Assembly: GCA_910583765.1 (NCBI GenBank)
Contig: CAJTYS010000017.1
Coordinates: 1-64,000, forward strand
Direction of reading: 5' to 3'
Source of the DNA: an uncultured Eubacteriales bacterium
GTDB taxonomy: Bacteria > Bacillota > Clostridia > Peptostreptococcales > Anaerovoracaceae
Length of the DNA stretch: 64,000 nt
A program made the translations under genes and the position numbers. The notes beneath the pieces are model-generated. The model was not told the DNA's origin. It saw nothing but the letters and a program-made list of their open reading frames with translations, and did no database searches. Positions 24,681 to 32,367 of the stretch are shown piece by piece; within the stretch, counting starts at the first letter, position 1; each line of letters starts with the position of its first letter.

Positions 24681-25160
24681 ATGGACGCAAAAGGAAGAGT
24701 ACATAAATATGGAAACAATGTGGACACAGATGTGATCATCCCCGCAAGGCATCTGAACACCCAGGACCACAAGGAGCTGGCCTCCCACTGCATGGAGGAC
24801 ATTGACAAGAATTTCGTCAATAAAGTAAAGGAAGGCGACATCATGGTAGCCGGCGATAACTTTGGCTGCGGTTCCTCCAGAGAACATGCGCCAATCGCCA
24901 TCAAAGCCAGCGGCATCAGCTGCGTCATCGCCACGACCTTTGCCCGGATCTTTTACCGCAACTCCATCAATATCGGGCTGCCGATCCTGGAATGCGCGGA
25001 AGCCAGCGAAAAGATCCAGGAGGGCGATGAAGTGTCCATTGACTTCAATACTGGAGTTATTACCAATCTCACGAAAAATGAAACTTACCAGGCCCTGCCG
25101 TTTCCTGAATTCATTAAGGATATCATGGCCAAGGGCGGTCTGATGAACAGTTTGAAATAG
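24681..25160 (+). CDS. leuD: 3-Isopropylmalate dehydratase, small subunit
   Basis: This 159-residue swivel-domain subunit completes the LeuCD isomerase. The conserved loop DNFGCGSSREHAP lies near residues 60-72, with the phosphate- and substrate-binding serines and arginine. AAAGGAGG in the last codons of leuC serves as its binding site, so translation is coupled. The leu operon ends here at a terminator; leuB is apart at 27470. Confidence 0.96.
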   Translation: MDAKGRVHKYGNNVDTDVIIPARHLNTQDHKELASHCMEDIDKNFVNKVKEGDIMVAGDNFGCGSSREHAPIAIKASGISCVIATTFARIFYRNSINIGLPILECAEASEKIQEGDEVSIDFNTGVITNLTKNETYQALPFPEFIKDIMAKGGLMNSLK

Positions 25161-25202
25161 CGAGGCAGAAATCGCCCGCTCAGACTGAAAGGAGAGCAAA
25201 AT

Positions 25203-25280
25203 TGGCTTGGGCGATGGCTGTTCAGCGGCAAACTTTGTTAGATACTTTGGAAATACGACAAGCGATATTTCTCACGTAAT
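25203..25280 (+). repeat. Dispersed structured repeat, copy F
   Basis: TTCAGCGGCAAACTTTGTTA leads into the hairpin GGAAATAcgacaagcGATATTTC and the tail TCACGTAAT. It lies after leuD and before the leu terminator. Confidence 0.65.
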
Positions 25281-25285
25281 GAACG

Positions 25286-25318
25286 AACGGCTCGCATTTT
25301 GTAGCGGGCCGTTTTTTT
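25286..25318 (+). terminator. Terminator of leuACD
   Basis: AACGGCTCGC and GCGGGCCGTT pair over ten positions with one G-T, followed by seven T. Confidence 0.88.
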
Positions 25319-25426
25319 GAAATCATTCTCATAGAAGAACAGGATTTGCAGAGAAAGTTTCGCACCCCCTCTGAAATCCCGTTATTGTTATTTCATATAC
25401 ACACTTTATTTTGAATTTTTATGGTC

Positions 25427-25537
25427 CTATTCCATTGATGCAGTGGTTTTTCTACTTGGCAGCAAGCTTTTCAGCGCTGCTCCGCAGAAACCAATGGCAA
25501 TGATGGTGATCGCCATTAGGCCAATTATAAATTTCAT
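25427..25537 (-). CDS. Small hydrophobic peptide, paralogue 1
   Basis: This 36-residue frame starts MKFIIGLMAITIIAIGFCGA and ends with a basic tail around SLLPSRK. AAAGGAGG lies seven bases before the ATG at 25535-25537. It is a single membrane helix with short tails. It is clearly related to the next small gene upstream: both have a hydrophobic M-A-x-T-x-I-A-x-G-F-C-G-A-A-x-K core. The role is unknown. A secreted signal, a small membrane regulator or a toxin are all possible; no lipobox is present because Phe precedes the Cys. Confidence 0.72.
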   Translation of the reverse strand: MKFIIGLMAITIIAIGFCGAALKSLLPSRKTTASME

Positions 25538-25663
25538 GATGTCCCTCCTTTATTGAATACATACACACTTTTTATCATTGTAAACATCGCTGTGCGACAT
25601 TCCCAACATTTAACATTTTCAAAGATATGGAATGAAACTGATTTGCTCCATGTTTGCAGCTTC

Positions 25664-25762
25664 TTATTTTTCTGCTCTTGGGATCTTATTTTTGATCGCT
25701 GCCCCACAGAAACCAACTGCGATGACTGTTACGGCCATGATGCCAAATAGTACTTTCTTCAT
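25664..25762 (-). CDS. Small hydrophobic peptide, paralogue 2
   Basis: This 32-residue frame starts MKKVLFGIMAVTVIAVGFCG and ends AAIKNKIPRAEK. AAGGAGG lies nine bases before the ATG. A TTATACTT upstream (near 25815) may be its -10 element. The hydrophobic core and the GFCGAA motif match paralogue 1, which lies 126 bp downstream on the same strand. No antisense RNA with a terminator is obvious here, unlike the two type I toxin loci in this window. Confidence 0.7.
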   Translation of the reverse strand: MKKVLFGIMAVTVIAVGFCGAAIKNKIPRAEK

Positions 25763-25933
25763 AGGTCTTTTCCTCCTTGCTGCTTGCGTTTCTTCCTTGA
25801 ATCACTTTACACTCTAAGTATAACCTTTAATTATTAACGAATCCATGCCTTTGTCTTACGAAATTCTTACATTTACGTAAGGATCTCGCGACTGCTGACA
25901 TTGCCTGATTTTAAGCCAAAAACACCGCTTTCT

Positions 25934-26797
25934 TCAATGTTTTACGGTCCTTGCTTCTTTCGCTGCTCTCAAGTCAGCCTTTGAATACATCTCCAGTATC
26001 CTGCGTTCTTCAATATTAAGTTCCAGCATGTTCATGATCGCAATGATGCGCTCTTTTCTTTCGCCTTTTTTCTCGCCTTCTGCCATTCCATCTTCAAAGA
26101 TCAGCCGTCCTACCTTTGTCATAGTGATTTCCCTCCTTATGGTTTCTGCGTCCGCTTTATCAATGAATTTATCACTGACCACTAAAAGTCCTGCGAATAC
26201 AAATTTCTGTTCCTGTTCATCGCCTATGCGTTTGGCAAGTTCAATGACCTGCCTGATCCGTTCCCGTTTTCCTTCCTTCCCTTTTTCAGCCAACGGAAGT
26301 ATGATCAAACGCATCAATTCCTGCTCTGTCAATCTCTCCCCGTGCTCCAATTTATGTTTGACCGTTCGGTATATGTCCTCTGTTGGAAGTCCACTGACAA
26401 ACGCCTGCTCCATGCGCAGCGTCATGCATCCCACCCAGAACGTGTCGTCCGCTTGCTCAACGTCCCCAGTGTAGATCACAACCATTCTAATGACCGGGAC
26501 CACAACGTTTTCTTTGTAACATCGCTTCACGATCCTTGCGATATAATCCACATATTTAATGCGGTTCTCCACAGAATCCTCAGATTCGTAATCCACCAAT
26601 GCATATGTATGATCCTCTAGCAGAAACAAATTGTCCATACGCAGCTCGTTAGCTGACACCGCAGGCAAATTCGTGGGGAGGACTGCCTTGATCTTAGGTA
26701 AGTTCAGGCCATAGGCCGCAAATGATTTTTCTTTAAAAGACTCGCTGAGCATTTTGAACTCAATGTCTTTATTCTGATATGCGATTCCTTCTGACAC
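25934..26797 (-). CDS. Rpn/PD-(D/E)XK nuclease-like family protein
   Basis: This 287-residue protein resembles a multi-copy clostridial family often placed with Rpn or transposase-like nucleases. Its start (SEGIAYQNKDIEFKML), the middle motif ANELRMDNLFLLEDHTYALV followed by DYES, and RMVVIYTGDVE are typical. The acidic DYES could be part of the nuclease core, but I cannot confirm the full catalytic set. The C-terminus is a charged, coiled-coil-prone tail. I chose the GTG at 26797 because GGAGGGGG lies just before it; the ATG at 26815 has no site. It stands alone; the next gene is 0.7 kb away. Confidence 0.75.
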   Translation of the reverse strand: MSEGIAYQNKDIEFKMLSESFKEKSFAAYGLNLPKIKAVLPTNLPAVSANELRMDNLFLLEDHTYALVDYESEDSVENRIKYVDYIARIVKRCYKENVVVPVIRMVVIYTGDVEQADDTFWVGCMTLRMEQAFVSGLPTEDIYRTVKHKLEHGERLTEQELMRLIILPLAEKGKEGKRERIRQVIELAKRIGDEQEQKFVFAGLLVVSDKFIDKADAETIRREITMTKVGRLIFEDGMAEGEKKGERKERIIAIMNMLELNIEERRILEMYSKADLRAAKEARTVKH

Positions 26798-27060
26798 TGC
26801 ACCCCCTCCTCTCATAGTGTAACATATCCTGCGCTTTTCTACTACAGCGACTCTACATTCTGACTGAACGCCTCTCTATCATAGGTTTCGTTTCCTCCCA
26901 ACTTTTCATCAAAATATTTGTATTTTTCCTATATTTTTACTTTTTCATTTATTATATCACCATAATATTCCAAGTCAAGGATTATCGTTCGACTGCATTC
27001 GACAAATGGCTTTCATTACTATGTGCCTATTTCTTCGGCAAAGCCAATGCACAAAAAAAT

Positions 27061-27123
27061 GCAGGGAAGCCCAGCGCAAGTTCAAGGGTTGATCATCATA
27101 CCCTTCTGCTCTGTCTTCCCTGC
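27061..27123. other. Two-level inverted repeat in an intergenic region
   Basis: GCAGGGAAG at 27061-27069 and CTTCCCTGC at 27115-27123 enclose an inner hairpin with arms AAGGGT and ACCCTT. No T-run follows on either strand. The rest of the 26798-27150 stretch is A/T rich with nothing recognisable. Confidence 0.4.
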
Positions 27124-27149
27124 TTCTCGCAAATATTCAAACAGCCCCT

Positions 27150-27310
27150 TTGCCCAAAAAGATATGATTCCGATCAGTGACGAGGACTTTTATTGGACCA
27201 TCGAATTTGTATCTAAAAAAGGCAGAAAAATGGAACCTCATGTAAAGCTATGGCTCGATCTATATATGCGGCTGGCAAAAGAATACTTTGGCAGCCATCC
27301 TCATAAATAA
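27150..27310 (+). pseudogene. Remnant of a LysR-type regulator C-terminus
   Basis: The frame reads IPISDEDFYWTIEFVSKKGR, then KMEPHVKLWLDLYMRLAKEYF, which resembles the last strand and helices of a LysR effector domain (IPIxDxxFYWxI, then xLSPAxxxWxDL). There is no DNA-binding domain and no start with a ribosome binding site upstream. It is probably a decayed gene end. The assignment is by pattern only. Confidence 0.45.
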
Positions 27311-27404
27311 CCCGCAAACCCTAAGGGGCCCAAGGAATCTCCCGCAGCTCTGCCATGTCAGCTAATCAGGCCAGATTCCCCAGCGGAAAACCAACCCCTG
27401 AAAT

Positions 27405-27433
27405 TTGCAAAACCTGGCGATTCCGTTTATAAT
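27405..27433 (+). promoter_or_regulatory. Sigma-A promoter of leuB
   Basis: TTGCAA at 27405-27410 and TATAAT at 27428-27433 are 17 bases apart. No T-box is visible before leuB, so it is regulated differently from leuACD. Confidence 0.75.
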
Positions 27434-27469
27434 AGAGCCTATACTATACAGAAACGAGGAGATGCTATT

Positions 27470-28543
27470 ATGAATTACAAAATCGCAGTCGTCCCGGGCG
27501 ATGGGATTGGCCCGGAAGTCATTGAGCAGGCCCTGCGGGTCCTGGATAAAATCGGAGAAACATATGGCCATACCTTTGAATATACGAAAGTCCTGGCCGG
27601 CGGCGCTGCCATTGACGCCACTGGCGGCTGTCTGCCCCAGGAAACTATCGACACCTGCAAAAGCAGCGACGCAGTGCTATTGGGCGCAGTAGGCGGATGG
27701 AAATGGGACACCCTGCCCGGCGATGAACGCCCGGAACGCGCGCTTCTTGGGCTGCGCAAGGAATTGGGCCTGTTTGCCAATCTGCGGCCCGCCATCCTAT
27801 TTGAGGACTTGGCTCAAGCTTGCCCCCTGAAACCGGAAATCATCAGCGGCGGCCTGGACCTGGTAGTGGTCCGTGAGCTGACAGGAGGCATTTATTTTGG
27901 CGAAAAGGGATTCAAGGAAACAGACCTGGGTCCAGCTGCCTATGACGTGGAGCTTTACGCAGAAGAAGAAGTCCGCCGCATCGCTGTGGTGGCGTTCGAC
28001 ATGGCCATGAAACGGGGCAAGAAAGTTACAAGCGTGGACAAAGCAAACGTCTTGGAAAGCTCCCGCCTCTGGAGAAGAGTCGTGGCGGAAGTGGCAAAAG
28101 ATTATCCAGAAGTGGAACTGAACAACCTCTATGTTGACAACACGGCCATGCAGATGGTGCTGAATCCAAAGCAGTTCGATGTGATCGTCACCAGCAATAT
28201 TTTCGGAGACATCCTTTCAGACGAAGCCAGCCAGATCACCGGCTCCATTGGCATGCTGCCATCAGCCAGCCTAGCAAAAGGAAATTTTGGCATGTACGAA
28301 CCAGTTCACGGTTCCGCGCCGGATATCGCAGGGCAAAACAAGGCGAACCCAATGGCAACGATCCTTTCCGCGGCCATGATGCTCCGCTACACCTTTGGCC
28401 TGTCCAAGGAAGCAGACGCCATTGAAAAAGCAGTCAAAGACGTTCTAGCTGCCGGTTACCGCACGCCTGATCTGATGGCAAACGGCGGCAAAGAAATCGG
28501 CACAAAAGAAGCCGGCGACTTGATCGTAGATTTTATCGCATAG
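27470..28543 (+). CDS. leuB: 3-Isopropylmalate dehydrogenase
   Basis: This NAD-dependent enzyme oxidises and decarboxylates 3-isopropylmalate to the direct precursor of leucine. The 357-residue protein shows VVPGDGIGPEV at residues 7-17, the substrate motif REL-TGGIYFGEKG near residue 140, the NAD-site aspartates in SNIFGDILSDEASQITGS, and EPVHGSAPDIAGQ. ACGAGGAG precedes the ATG. It completes the leucine pathway begun by leuACD 2.3 kb upstream but is separated by small peptide genes and an Rpn-like gene. Confidence 0.97.
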   Translation: MNYKIAVVPGDGIGPEVIEQALRVLDKIGETYGHTFEYTKVLAGGAAIDATGGCLPQETIDTCKSSDAVLLGAVGGWKWDTLPGDERPERALLGLRKELGLFANLRPAILFEDLAQACPLKPEIISGGLDLVVVRELTGGIYFGEKGFKETDLGPAAYDVELYAEEEVRRIAVVAFDMAMKRGKKVTSVDKANVLESSRLWRRVVAEVAKDYPEVELNNLYVDNTAMQMVLNPKQFDVIVTSNIFGDILSDEASQITGSIGMLPSASLAKGNFGMYEPVHGSAPDIAGQNKANPMATILSAAMMLRYTFGLSKEADAIEKAVKDVLAAGYRTPDLMANGGKEIGTKEAGDLIVDFIA

Positions 28544-28552
28544 AAAACACCG

Positions 28553-28600
28553 CAGGTCATATTCTCGAAATACGCAAGCGATATTTCCTATGTAATCAAA
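28553..28600 (+). repeat. Dispersed structured repeat, copy G (3' half)
   Basis: Only the second hairpin and tail remain: CGAAATAcgcaagcGATATTTC followed by CTATGTAATCAAA. It begins 10 bp after leuB. Confidence 0.6.
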
Positions 28601-28607
28601 ACTAGTT

Positions 28608-28818
28608 GAATTGTGCATTTGTTCAATATTTTTATCGATTATGCACAAAGATGTGATGAGAAAAATGAGTTTTAGTTTATGAAGCTTGATTTTGGCTGGA
28701 ATTTCACCGTGAACTCATGTCGAAAAACATCGAAAACAATGGATTGGTTAGAAAATCGAAAAATAGGCCTGATTTTATTGTGCATAAATCATTATTTCTT
28801 GTGATTTGTGCACAATTC
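28608..28818. mobile_element. Possible MITE with 10 bp terminal inverted repeats
   Basis: GAATTGTGCA at 28608-28617 and TGCACAATTC at 28809-28818 are perfect inverted repeats. Each end also has an inner partner (ATGCACAA at 28641, TTGTGCAT at 28778), so each end could fold as its own hairpin. The 211 bp between them is A/T rich, carries several TCGAAAA repeats and encodes nothing. No target-site duplication is evident. It could instead be a cluster of binding sites of the TTGTGCA/TGCACAA type. Confidence 0.45.
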
Positions 28819-28891
28819 TTTCTCTTTGCTCTTCCGCAGAGGCAAAAATGAAACCCGCCCATATCAGCCAGAAACTTGTCAGCAAGGATAA

Positions 28892-28925
28892 GAGCCGCCG
28901 GAAAATTTACTCCCGACTGCGGCTC
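28892..28925 (-). terminator. Hairpin after the GNAT gene
   Basis: GAGCCGC and GCGGCTC form a seven-pair stem about 50 bp after the end of the minus-strand acetyltransferase gene. The T-rich tract is poor. Confidence 0.45.
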
Positions 28926-28973
28926 CGTGTTTGAATTCTGACAGATCCTGACCGGTCAATCCAATAGCTTCGA

Positions 28974-29486
28974 TCAAATCAATAGGCCTGTAGGCGGCTC
29001 CATTACCGGTTCCTTTTCATCCGGCGATTCATCTTCTGCGTCCATCATAAAATAAATCATGTCCACATGAGCGATCCCATCCTGCAAATACTTGTCCGAT
29101 ATGCGTTTGAATCCCAGAGATTCATAAAACCCTTCCAAATACAGCTGTGCGGCGATTTTCACAACATCCTTGTCCAAATAATTCGTAATGAAAAACAAGG
29201 CCTTTTTCATCATATGTCTGGCAAGTCCAATCCCTCGGTATTCATAATGCACCGCCACCCTGCCGATGCTGATTTCATCGAATTCTTCGCCCTTGTCCAA
29301 AATCCGCAGGCACCCCCAAATATGCCCGTTTTTTTCAACAAACAAATGATGCGCGTTCCTATCCCGATCATCGCAATCCGGATAAGGGCATTGCTGTTCT
29401 ACGATAAACACGTCTGACCGCAGCTTTAAAATTTGATACAACTCTTCGGTTGTCAATTCGGTAAACTTTTTAATTACGATTCTCAT
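28974..29486 (-). CDS. ElaA-type GNAT N-acetyltransferase
   Basis: This 170-residue protein matches the ElaA group of GNAT acetyltransferases, which move an acetyl group from acetyl-CoA to an unknown amine. The N-terminus LYQILKLRSDVFIVEQQCPY and DCDDRDRNAHHL are typical, and the CoA-binding loop is RVAVHYEYRGIGLARHMM (residues 83-100). The last 20 residues form an acidic, proline-containing tail. It is a single gene. The region from 29487 to 29733 holds no gene I can support. Confidence 0.85.
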   Translation of the reverse strand: MRIVIKKFTELTTEELYQILKLRSDVFIVEQQCPYPDCDDRDRNAHHLFVEKNGHIWGCLRILDKGEEFDEISIGRVAVHYEYRGIGLARHMMKKALFFITNYLDKDVVKIAAQLYLEGFYESLGFKRISDKYLQDGIAHVDMIYFMMDAEDESPDEKEPVMEPPTGLLI

Positions 29487-29733
29487 ATGCTCATTCTCCG
29501 ATTATTTTCATCCATACCCGCTTGTCCCAATTTCCCCAGCGGTTTATCTGTTTTTCATTCCCGCGGCAGTCCGCTGACCTTAGATCTGACAGACGATCAA
29601 AAAATGTGATCTGCGCTGAAAGTCTCATGCCATGTTTCTCATATCTGTACCCTCTATTTTATCAGAAAGTTTGCGCTATGAAAAGCAGAACATTTACAAG
29701 GCTTCACAAGTTTGGAAAAATTGTTGCTGGTGA

Positions 29734-30702
29734 TCAGGAATCAGCTGCGTCTTCAATGAACTGGAGCATCTCTCTTTCATACATTTCCCCATGATCCCAA
29801 TAAACATCCGTATGACTGCTGTCTTCCACTGTGATGATTTGCTTTTTATTGTTTTTCATGGCTCTGTACACATCGCCCCCCATATGATAAGGGGTGACTC
29901 GATCTTTTTTCGTGTTGAACACCAAGACCGGCACAGTGGTTTCCCGCACATAATCGCAGACATTGCCTTCTTTATAGCTGTAGCCAAGGCGCAGCCAAGT
30001 GGCCAGGCTCCCCATTTTCATCTTGAATCCCGCAGGAAGCCAGGCCGCTTTTCTGGTGAGAAAAACGTCGATGATCTCTTCCATGTCGCTGACCGGACAG
30101 TCCAAAATAGCGAAGTCCAAGTTCTGCTGCGCTTCTTTGGTGCCCAAATAAAAGCCAATGGTCGCGCCGCCAATGGAGGAACCCCAGCCTCCTACCATCT
30201 GCGACTCTCCGGCCCTCTGCCGCACGTAGTCCACGCAGTCCTTGAAATCCTTGCTTTCCCAAAAGCCGCAGGTCATGTATTTTGCCTGATTTTCGCCGGA
30301 ATCCCGCTGGTCATATGTCAGGATGTTGAAGCCGTGGGCCATGAGCATCTTAGCCACCGGATAGCCTGTGAGCCGGTTTCCATTGAGACCGTGAGCCATG
30401 ACAACGGTTTTTCGTTTCCAATCGCCGTCAATGCTCAAATAATTGGCCGGTATCATATGCTCATCAAAAGTGGATGGGATCTCCACCACATCCACATGAT
30501 ACTGGGCTTCAAACGCATCCACATCAAAGCCATGCCTGGCCAGAGACTCTTTCTTGCACGCCAGAGGCCGCCGTTCCTGATTGACCGCATGGATGGAAAC
30601 ATCATAAACATACATGCCTGTTGCCCCGCAGACGGCTCCGGACAAAACTAACACGCATATGATCACAATCGCCGTGATTTTTATTGTTTTCTTGTTCTTC
30701 AT
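29734..30702 (-). CDS. Alpha/beta hydrolase with N-terminal membrane anchor
   Basis: This 322-residue protein begins with a basic start and one hydrophobic helix (residues 6-28), so it is probably anchored outside the membrane. The hydrolase core shows the oxyanion region VVMAHGLNGNR, the nucleophile elbow GWGSSIGG with Ser near residue 163, a late Asp in NTKKDRVTPYHMGG and the catalytic His in EDSSHTDVYWDHGE. Such clostridial proteins are listed as serine aminopeptidase or esterase types. The start is unclear: a TTG 21 bases upstream is also possible and neither has a strong binding site. It follows the pentapeptide gene on the same strand. Confidence 0.82.
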   Translation of the reverse strand: MKNKKTIKITAIVIICVLVLSGAVCGATGMYVYDVSIHAVNQERRPLACKKESLARHGFDVDAFEAQYHVDVVEIPSTFDEHMIPANYLSIDGDWKRKTVVMAHGLNGNRLTGYPVAKMLMAHGFNILTYDQRDSGENQAKYMTCGFWESKDFKDCVDYVRQRAGESQMVGGWGSSIGGATIGFYLGTKEAQQNLDFAILDCPVSDMEEIIDVFLTRKAAWLPAGFKMKMGSLATWLRLGYSYKEGNVCDYVRETTVPVLVFNTKKDRVTPYHMGGDVYRAMKNNKKQIITVEDSSHTDVYWDHGEMYEREMLQFIEDAADS

Positions 30703-30764
30703 ATTGATATACTTATGCGCCAATACACTGGTAAATCACTTTTTGCGCGCTTTTCCCGCACCTG

Positions 30765-31340
30765 CTATTCCACGATGATGCCTGTGGCTGACAGCAGGCG
30801 GATGGCATCGGGAAAGGAGAACTTGGCCTTTTTCAGTTTGTTGTTTTCCAGGGATATGCCATAATCTGTCGCATCCCGAAAATCCGCGCCCATCAAGTTG
30901 TTTTGCTGGAAATTCACATCCTTTAGCCCTGTGCGCCGGAACAGGCTGTCTCGCAAATCGCACTGCTGGAAGGTGCTGCCCTGCAGATCACAATCCGAGA
31001 AATCGAATTTCTTCATTTTGAAACTGATGAACAGATTGTGTTTCAGGGTGCATTCTTCAAAGGCGGAAAAGGGCATCATCACATTGTTTTCCCGCTCCAC
31101 ATCATTCCATGCCATGCCCACCAGGGAGCAGCGGGAAAAGCGATTGTCAATGGCATCTGTGAACCGATATCGATTGTTTAAAATCACGCAGTCCTGGAAG
31201 GTGCAGCTTTTGAAACTGCAGTGCCGGAGCTCTGTTTCGTAGATGCGGCACTTGCGAAAAACACAGTCCGCAAAGGTCATATCCTCGATGAGCTTGCCTT
31301 CATATTGTAAATTTTCAAAGGTTTCATTTTCGTATAACAT
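30765..31340 (-). CDS. Pentapeptide-repeat protein
   Basis: This 191-residue protein consists of pentapeptide repeats with a central Phe or Leu (for example FADCVFRKC, FKSCTFQDC, FSDCDLQGSTFQQCDL, GADFRDA), which build a right-handed beta helix. The family includes Qnr and McbG, which mimic DNA and protect gyrase, but also proteins with no known role. It is predicted to be cytoplasmic. The alpha/beta hydrolase gene lies 62 bp downstream and may be co-transcribed. Confidence 0.88.
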   Translation of the reverse strand: MLYENETFENLQYEGKLIEDMTFADCVFRKCRIYETELRHCSFKSCTFQDCVILNNRYRFTDAIDNRFSRCSLVGMAWNDVERENNVMMPFSAFEECTLKHNLFISFKMKKFDFSDCDLQGSTFQQCDLRDSLFRRTGLKDVNFQQNNLMGADFRDATDYGISLENNKLKKAKFSFPDAIRLLSATGIIVE

Positions 31341-31549
31341 GGAATGGTTGCTTCTCCGTTTCCTTTATGCTCTGTCCTTGATGCTGATTGCCCCAGCGCT
31401 TTTATTTTCTGCGCTCTTTACATCCTAATTGTATACTATGGCTCCTGTTTTTTCAAGGCATAGGCAAACACTGAACATACATTTTCCTAAATCATTGTTC
31501 ATATTGTAACACAATATTTAGATCTTGCAAAACAACAATGTTGATTTTA

Positions 31550-31578
31550 TTGACATTATCCTCATCAAATCATATAAT
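31550..31578 (+). promoter_or_regulatory. Consensus sigma-A promoter of the relB-yafQ pair
   Basis: TTGACA at 31550-31555 and TATAAT at 31573-31578 have the ideal 17-base spacing. Confidence 0.9.
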
Positions 31579-31585
31579 AAACTCA

Positions 31586-31604
31586 ACGGGAATCTTATTC
31601 CCGT
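31586..31604. promoter_or_regulatory. Palindrome after the relB promoter
   Basis: ACGGGAAT-CTT-ATTCCCGT is a perfect inverted repeat at the expected transcription start. It is likely the antitoxin operator. The CTT-loop hairpin of the candidate small RNA at 11104 is built in the same way. Confidence 0.55.
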
Positions 31605-31654
31605 GATTTGTGTCATAAAAGTATCTATTGATATTTAGAAAGGGGATCGACCAT

Positions 31655-31936
31655 ATGGCTACAACAAATATTAATGTCCGCGTAGACTCTGCGCTAAAGC
31701 AGGAGGCAGAGACGCTTTTTCATGACTTGGGCTTGAACATGTCCTCTGCCATTACAATGTTCCTGCGTTCTGCGCTTAATTATGACGGGATCCCGTTTGA
31801 AGTGAAACGTCCGGCCCCTAACGCAGAAACAAGAGCCGCTCTTGATGAATATGAGGACATGCGAAAAAATCCTGATGCGTATAAACGTTACCAAACTTTT
31901 GATGAGGTCCTTGATGAGGTCCTGACTGATGCTTGA
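31655..31936 (+). CDS. RelB/DinJ-family antitoxin
   Basis: This 93-residue protein has the ribbon-helix-helix start TTNINVRVDSALKQEAETLF and GLNMSSAITMFLRSAL typical of DinJ. The acidic C-terminus (residues 60-93) would wrap the toxin. I chose the ATG at 31655 because AAAGGGG lies upstream; an earlier in-frame start is unlikely. It overlaps the toxin gene by 8 bp and should repress the strong promoter at 31550 together with it. Confidence 0.93.
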   Translation: MATTNINVRVDSALKQEAETLFHDLGLNMSSAITMFLRSALNYDGIPFEVKRPAPNAETRAALDEYEDMRKNPDAYKRYQTFDEVLDEVLTDA

Positions 31937-32201
31937 AATCGTACCGTCCAACCAGTTCAAAAAGGATTTGAAGCTGGCAAAAAAACGTGGCTGTAATATC
32001 AATCATTTACGAAAGGTCATCCATGCATTGGCTCAAGATCAGCAACTAGCGCCAAAATATCGTGATCATGGATTAACAGGCAATTATCGTGGATTTCGTG
32101 AATGCCACATTGAACCAGATTGGCTTCTTATTTATCGAATTGATCAGGATGTTCTTGAATTATTTCTATTTCGTACAGGTACACATTCTGATTTGTCTTA
32201 A
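31929..32201 (+). CDS. YafQ-family mRNA interferase toxin
   Basis: This 90-residue protein belongs to the RelE-superfamily toxin YafQ, which cuts mRNA in the ribosome. The start QFKKDLKLAKKRGCN, the middle KYRDHGLTGNYRGFRECHI and the end PDWLLIYRI...LFRTGTHSDL are characteristic, with His residues at the usual catalytic positions. It overlaps its antitoxin gene by 8 bp. Confidence 0.93.
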   Translation: MLEIVPSNQFKKDLKLAKKRGCNINHLRKVIHALAQDQQLAPKYRDHGLTGNYRGFRECHIEPDWLLIYRIDQDVLELFLFRTGTHSDLS

Positions 32202-32205
32202 TATA

Positions 32206-32292
32206 CAACAAAGTCAGCTATGCCGTTCTTCTTTCAACAGAAAATTTTGTTGATATTCCGGAAATAGCACAAACAATATTTCTTATGTTATA
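32206..32292 (+). repeat. Dispersed structured repeat, copy H
   Basis: This full copy has ACAAAGTCAGCTATGCCG, the T-rich CTTCTTTCAACAG loop, TTTTGTTGATATTCCGG, the hairpin region and the tail TTATGTTATAA. It starts 5 bp after the toxin stop. Confidence 0.7.
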
Positions 32293-32297
32293 AAAAC

Positions 32298-32338
32298 ACT
32301 TGGAGCAAAGAAACCCTACCGGCCTCTTTGCTCCAAGT
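32298..32338. terminator. Strong bidirectional terminator
   Basis: ACTTGGAGCAAAGA and TCTTTGCTCCAAGT form a perfect 14-pair stem between the convergent toxin and peptidase genes. Confidence 0.8.
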
Positions 32339-32367
32339 CATATGCGGACTGATCTTATCTTGCTGTC

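Noticed and set aside
23735..24934. Long open frame of 399 codons on the minus strand inside leuC
   Set aside because: It lies opposite leuC, whose product has complete cluster motifs and a good ribosome binding site. The opposite frame has no binding site, and its protein is rich in Cys and His with no family pattern.
25553..25817. Plus-strand frames over the two small peptide genes
   Set aside because: They lack binding sites. The minus-strand peptides have strong sites and resemble each other.
27023..27163. N-terminal extension of the LysR remnant
   Set aside because: These residues do not resemble any LysR sequence and overlap the inverted repeat at 27061; only the later part is convincing.
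29791..30651. 286-codon plus-strand frame opposite the alpha/beta hydrolase
   Set aside because: The hydrolase has the full Ser-Asp-His motif set; the opposite frame lacks a binding site and any recognisable pattern.
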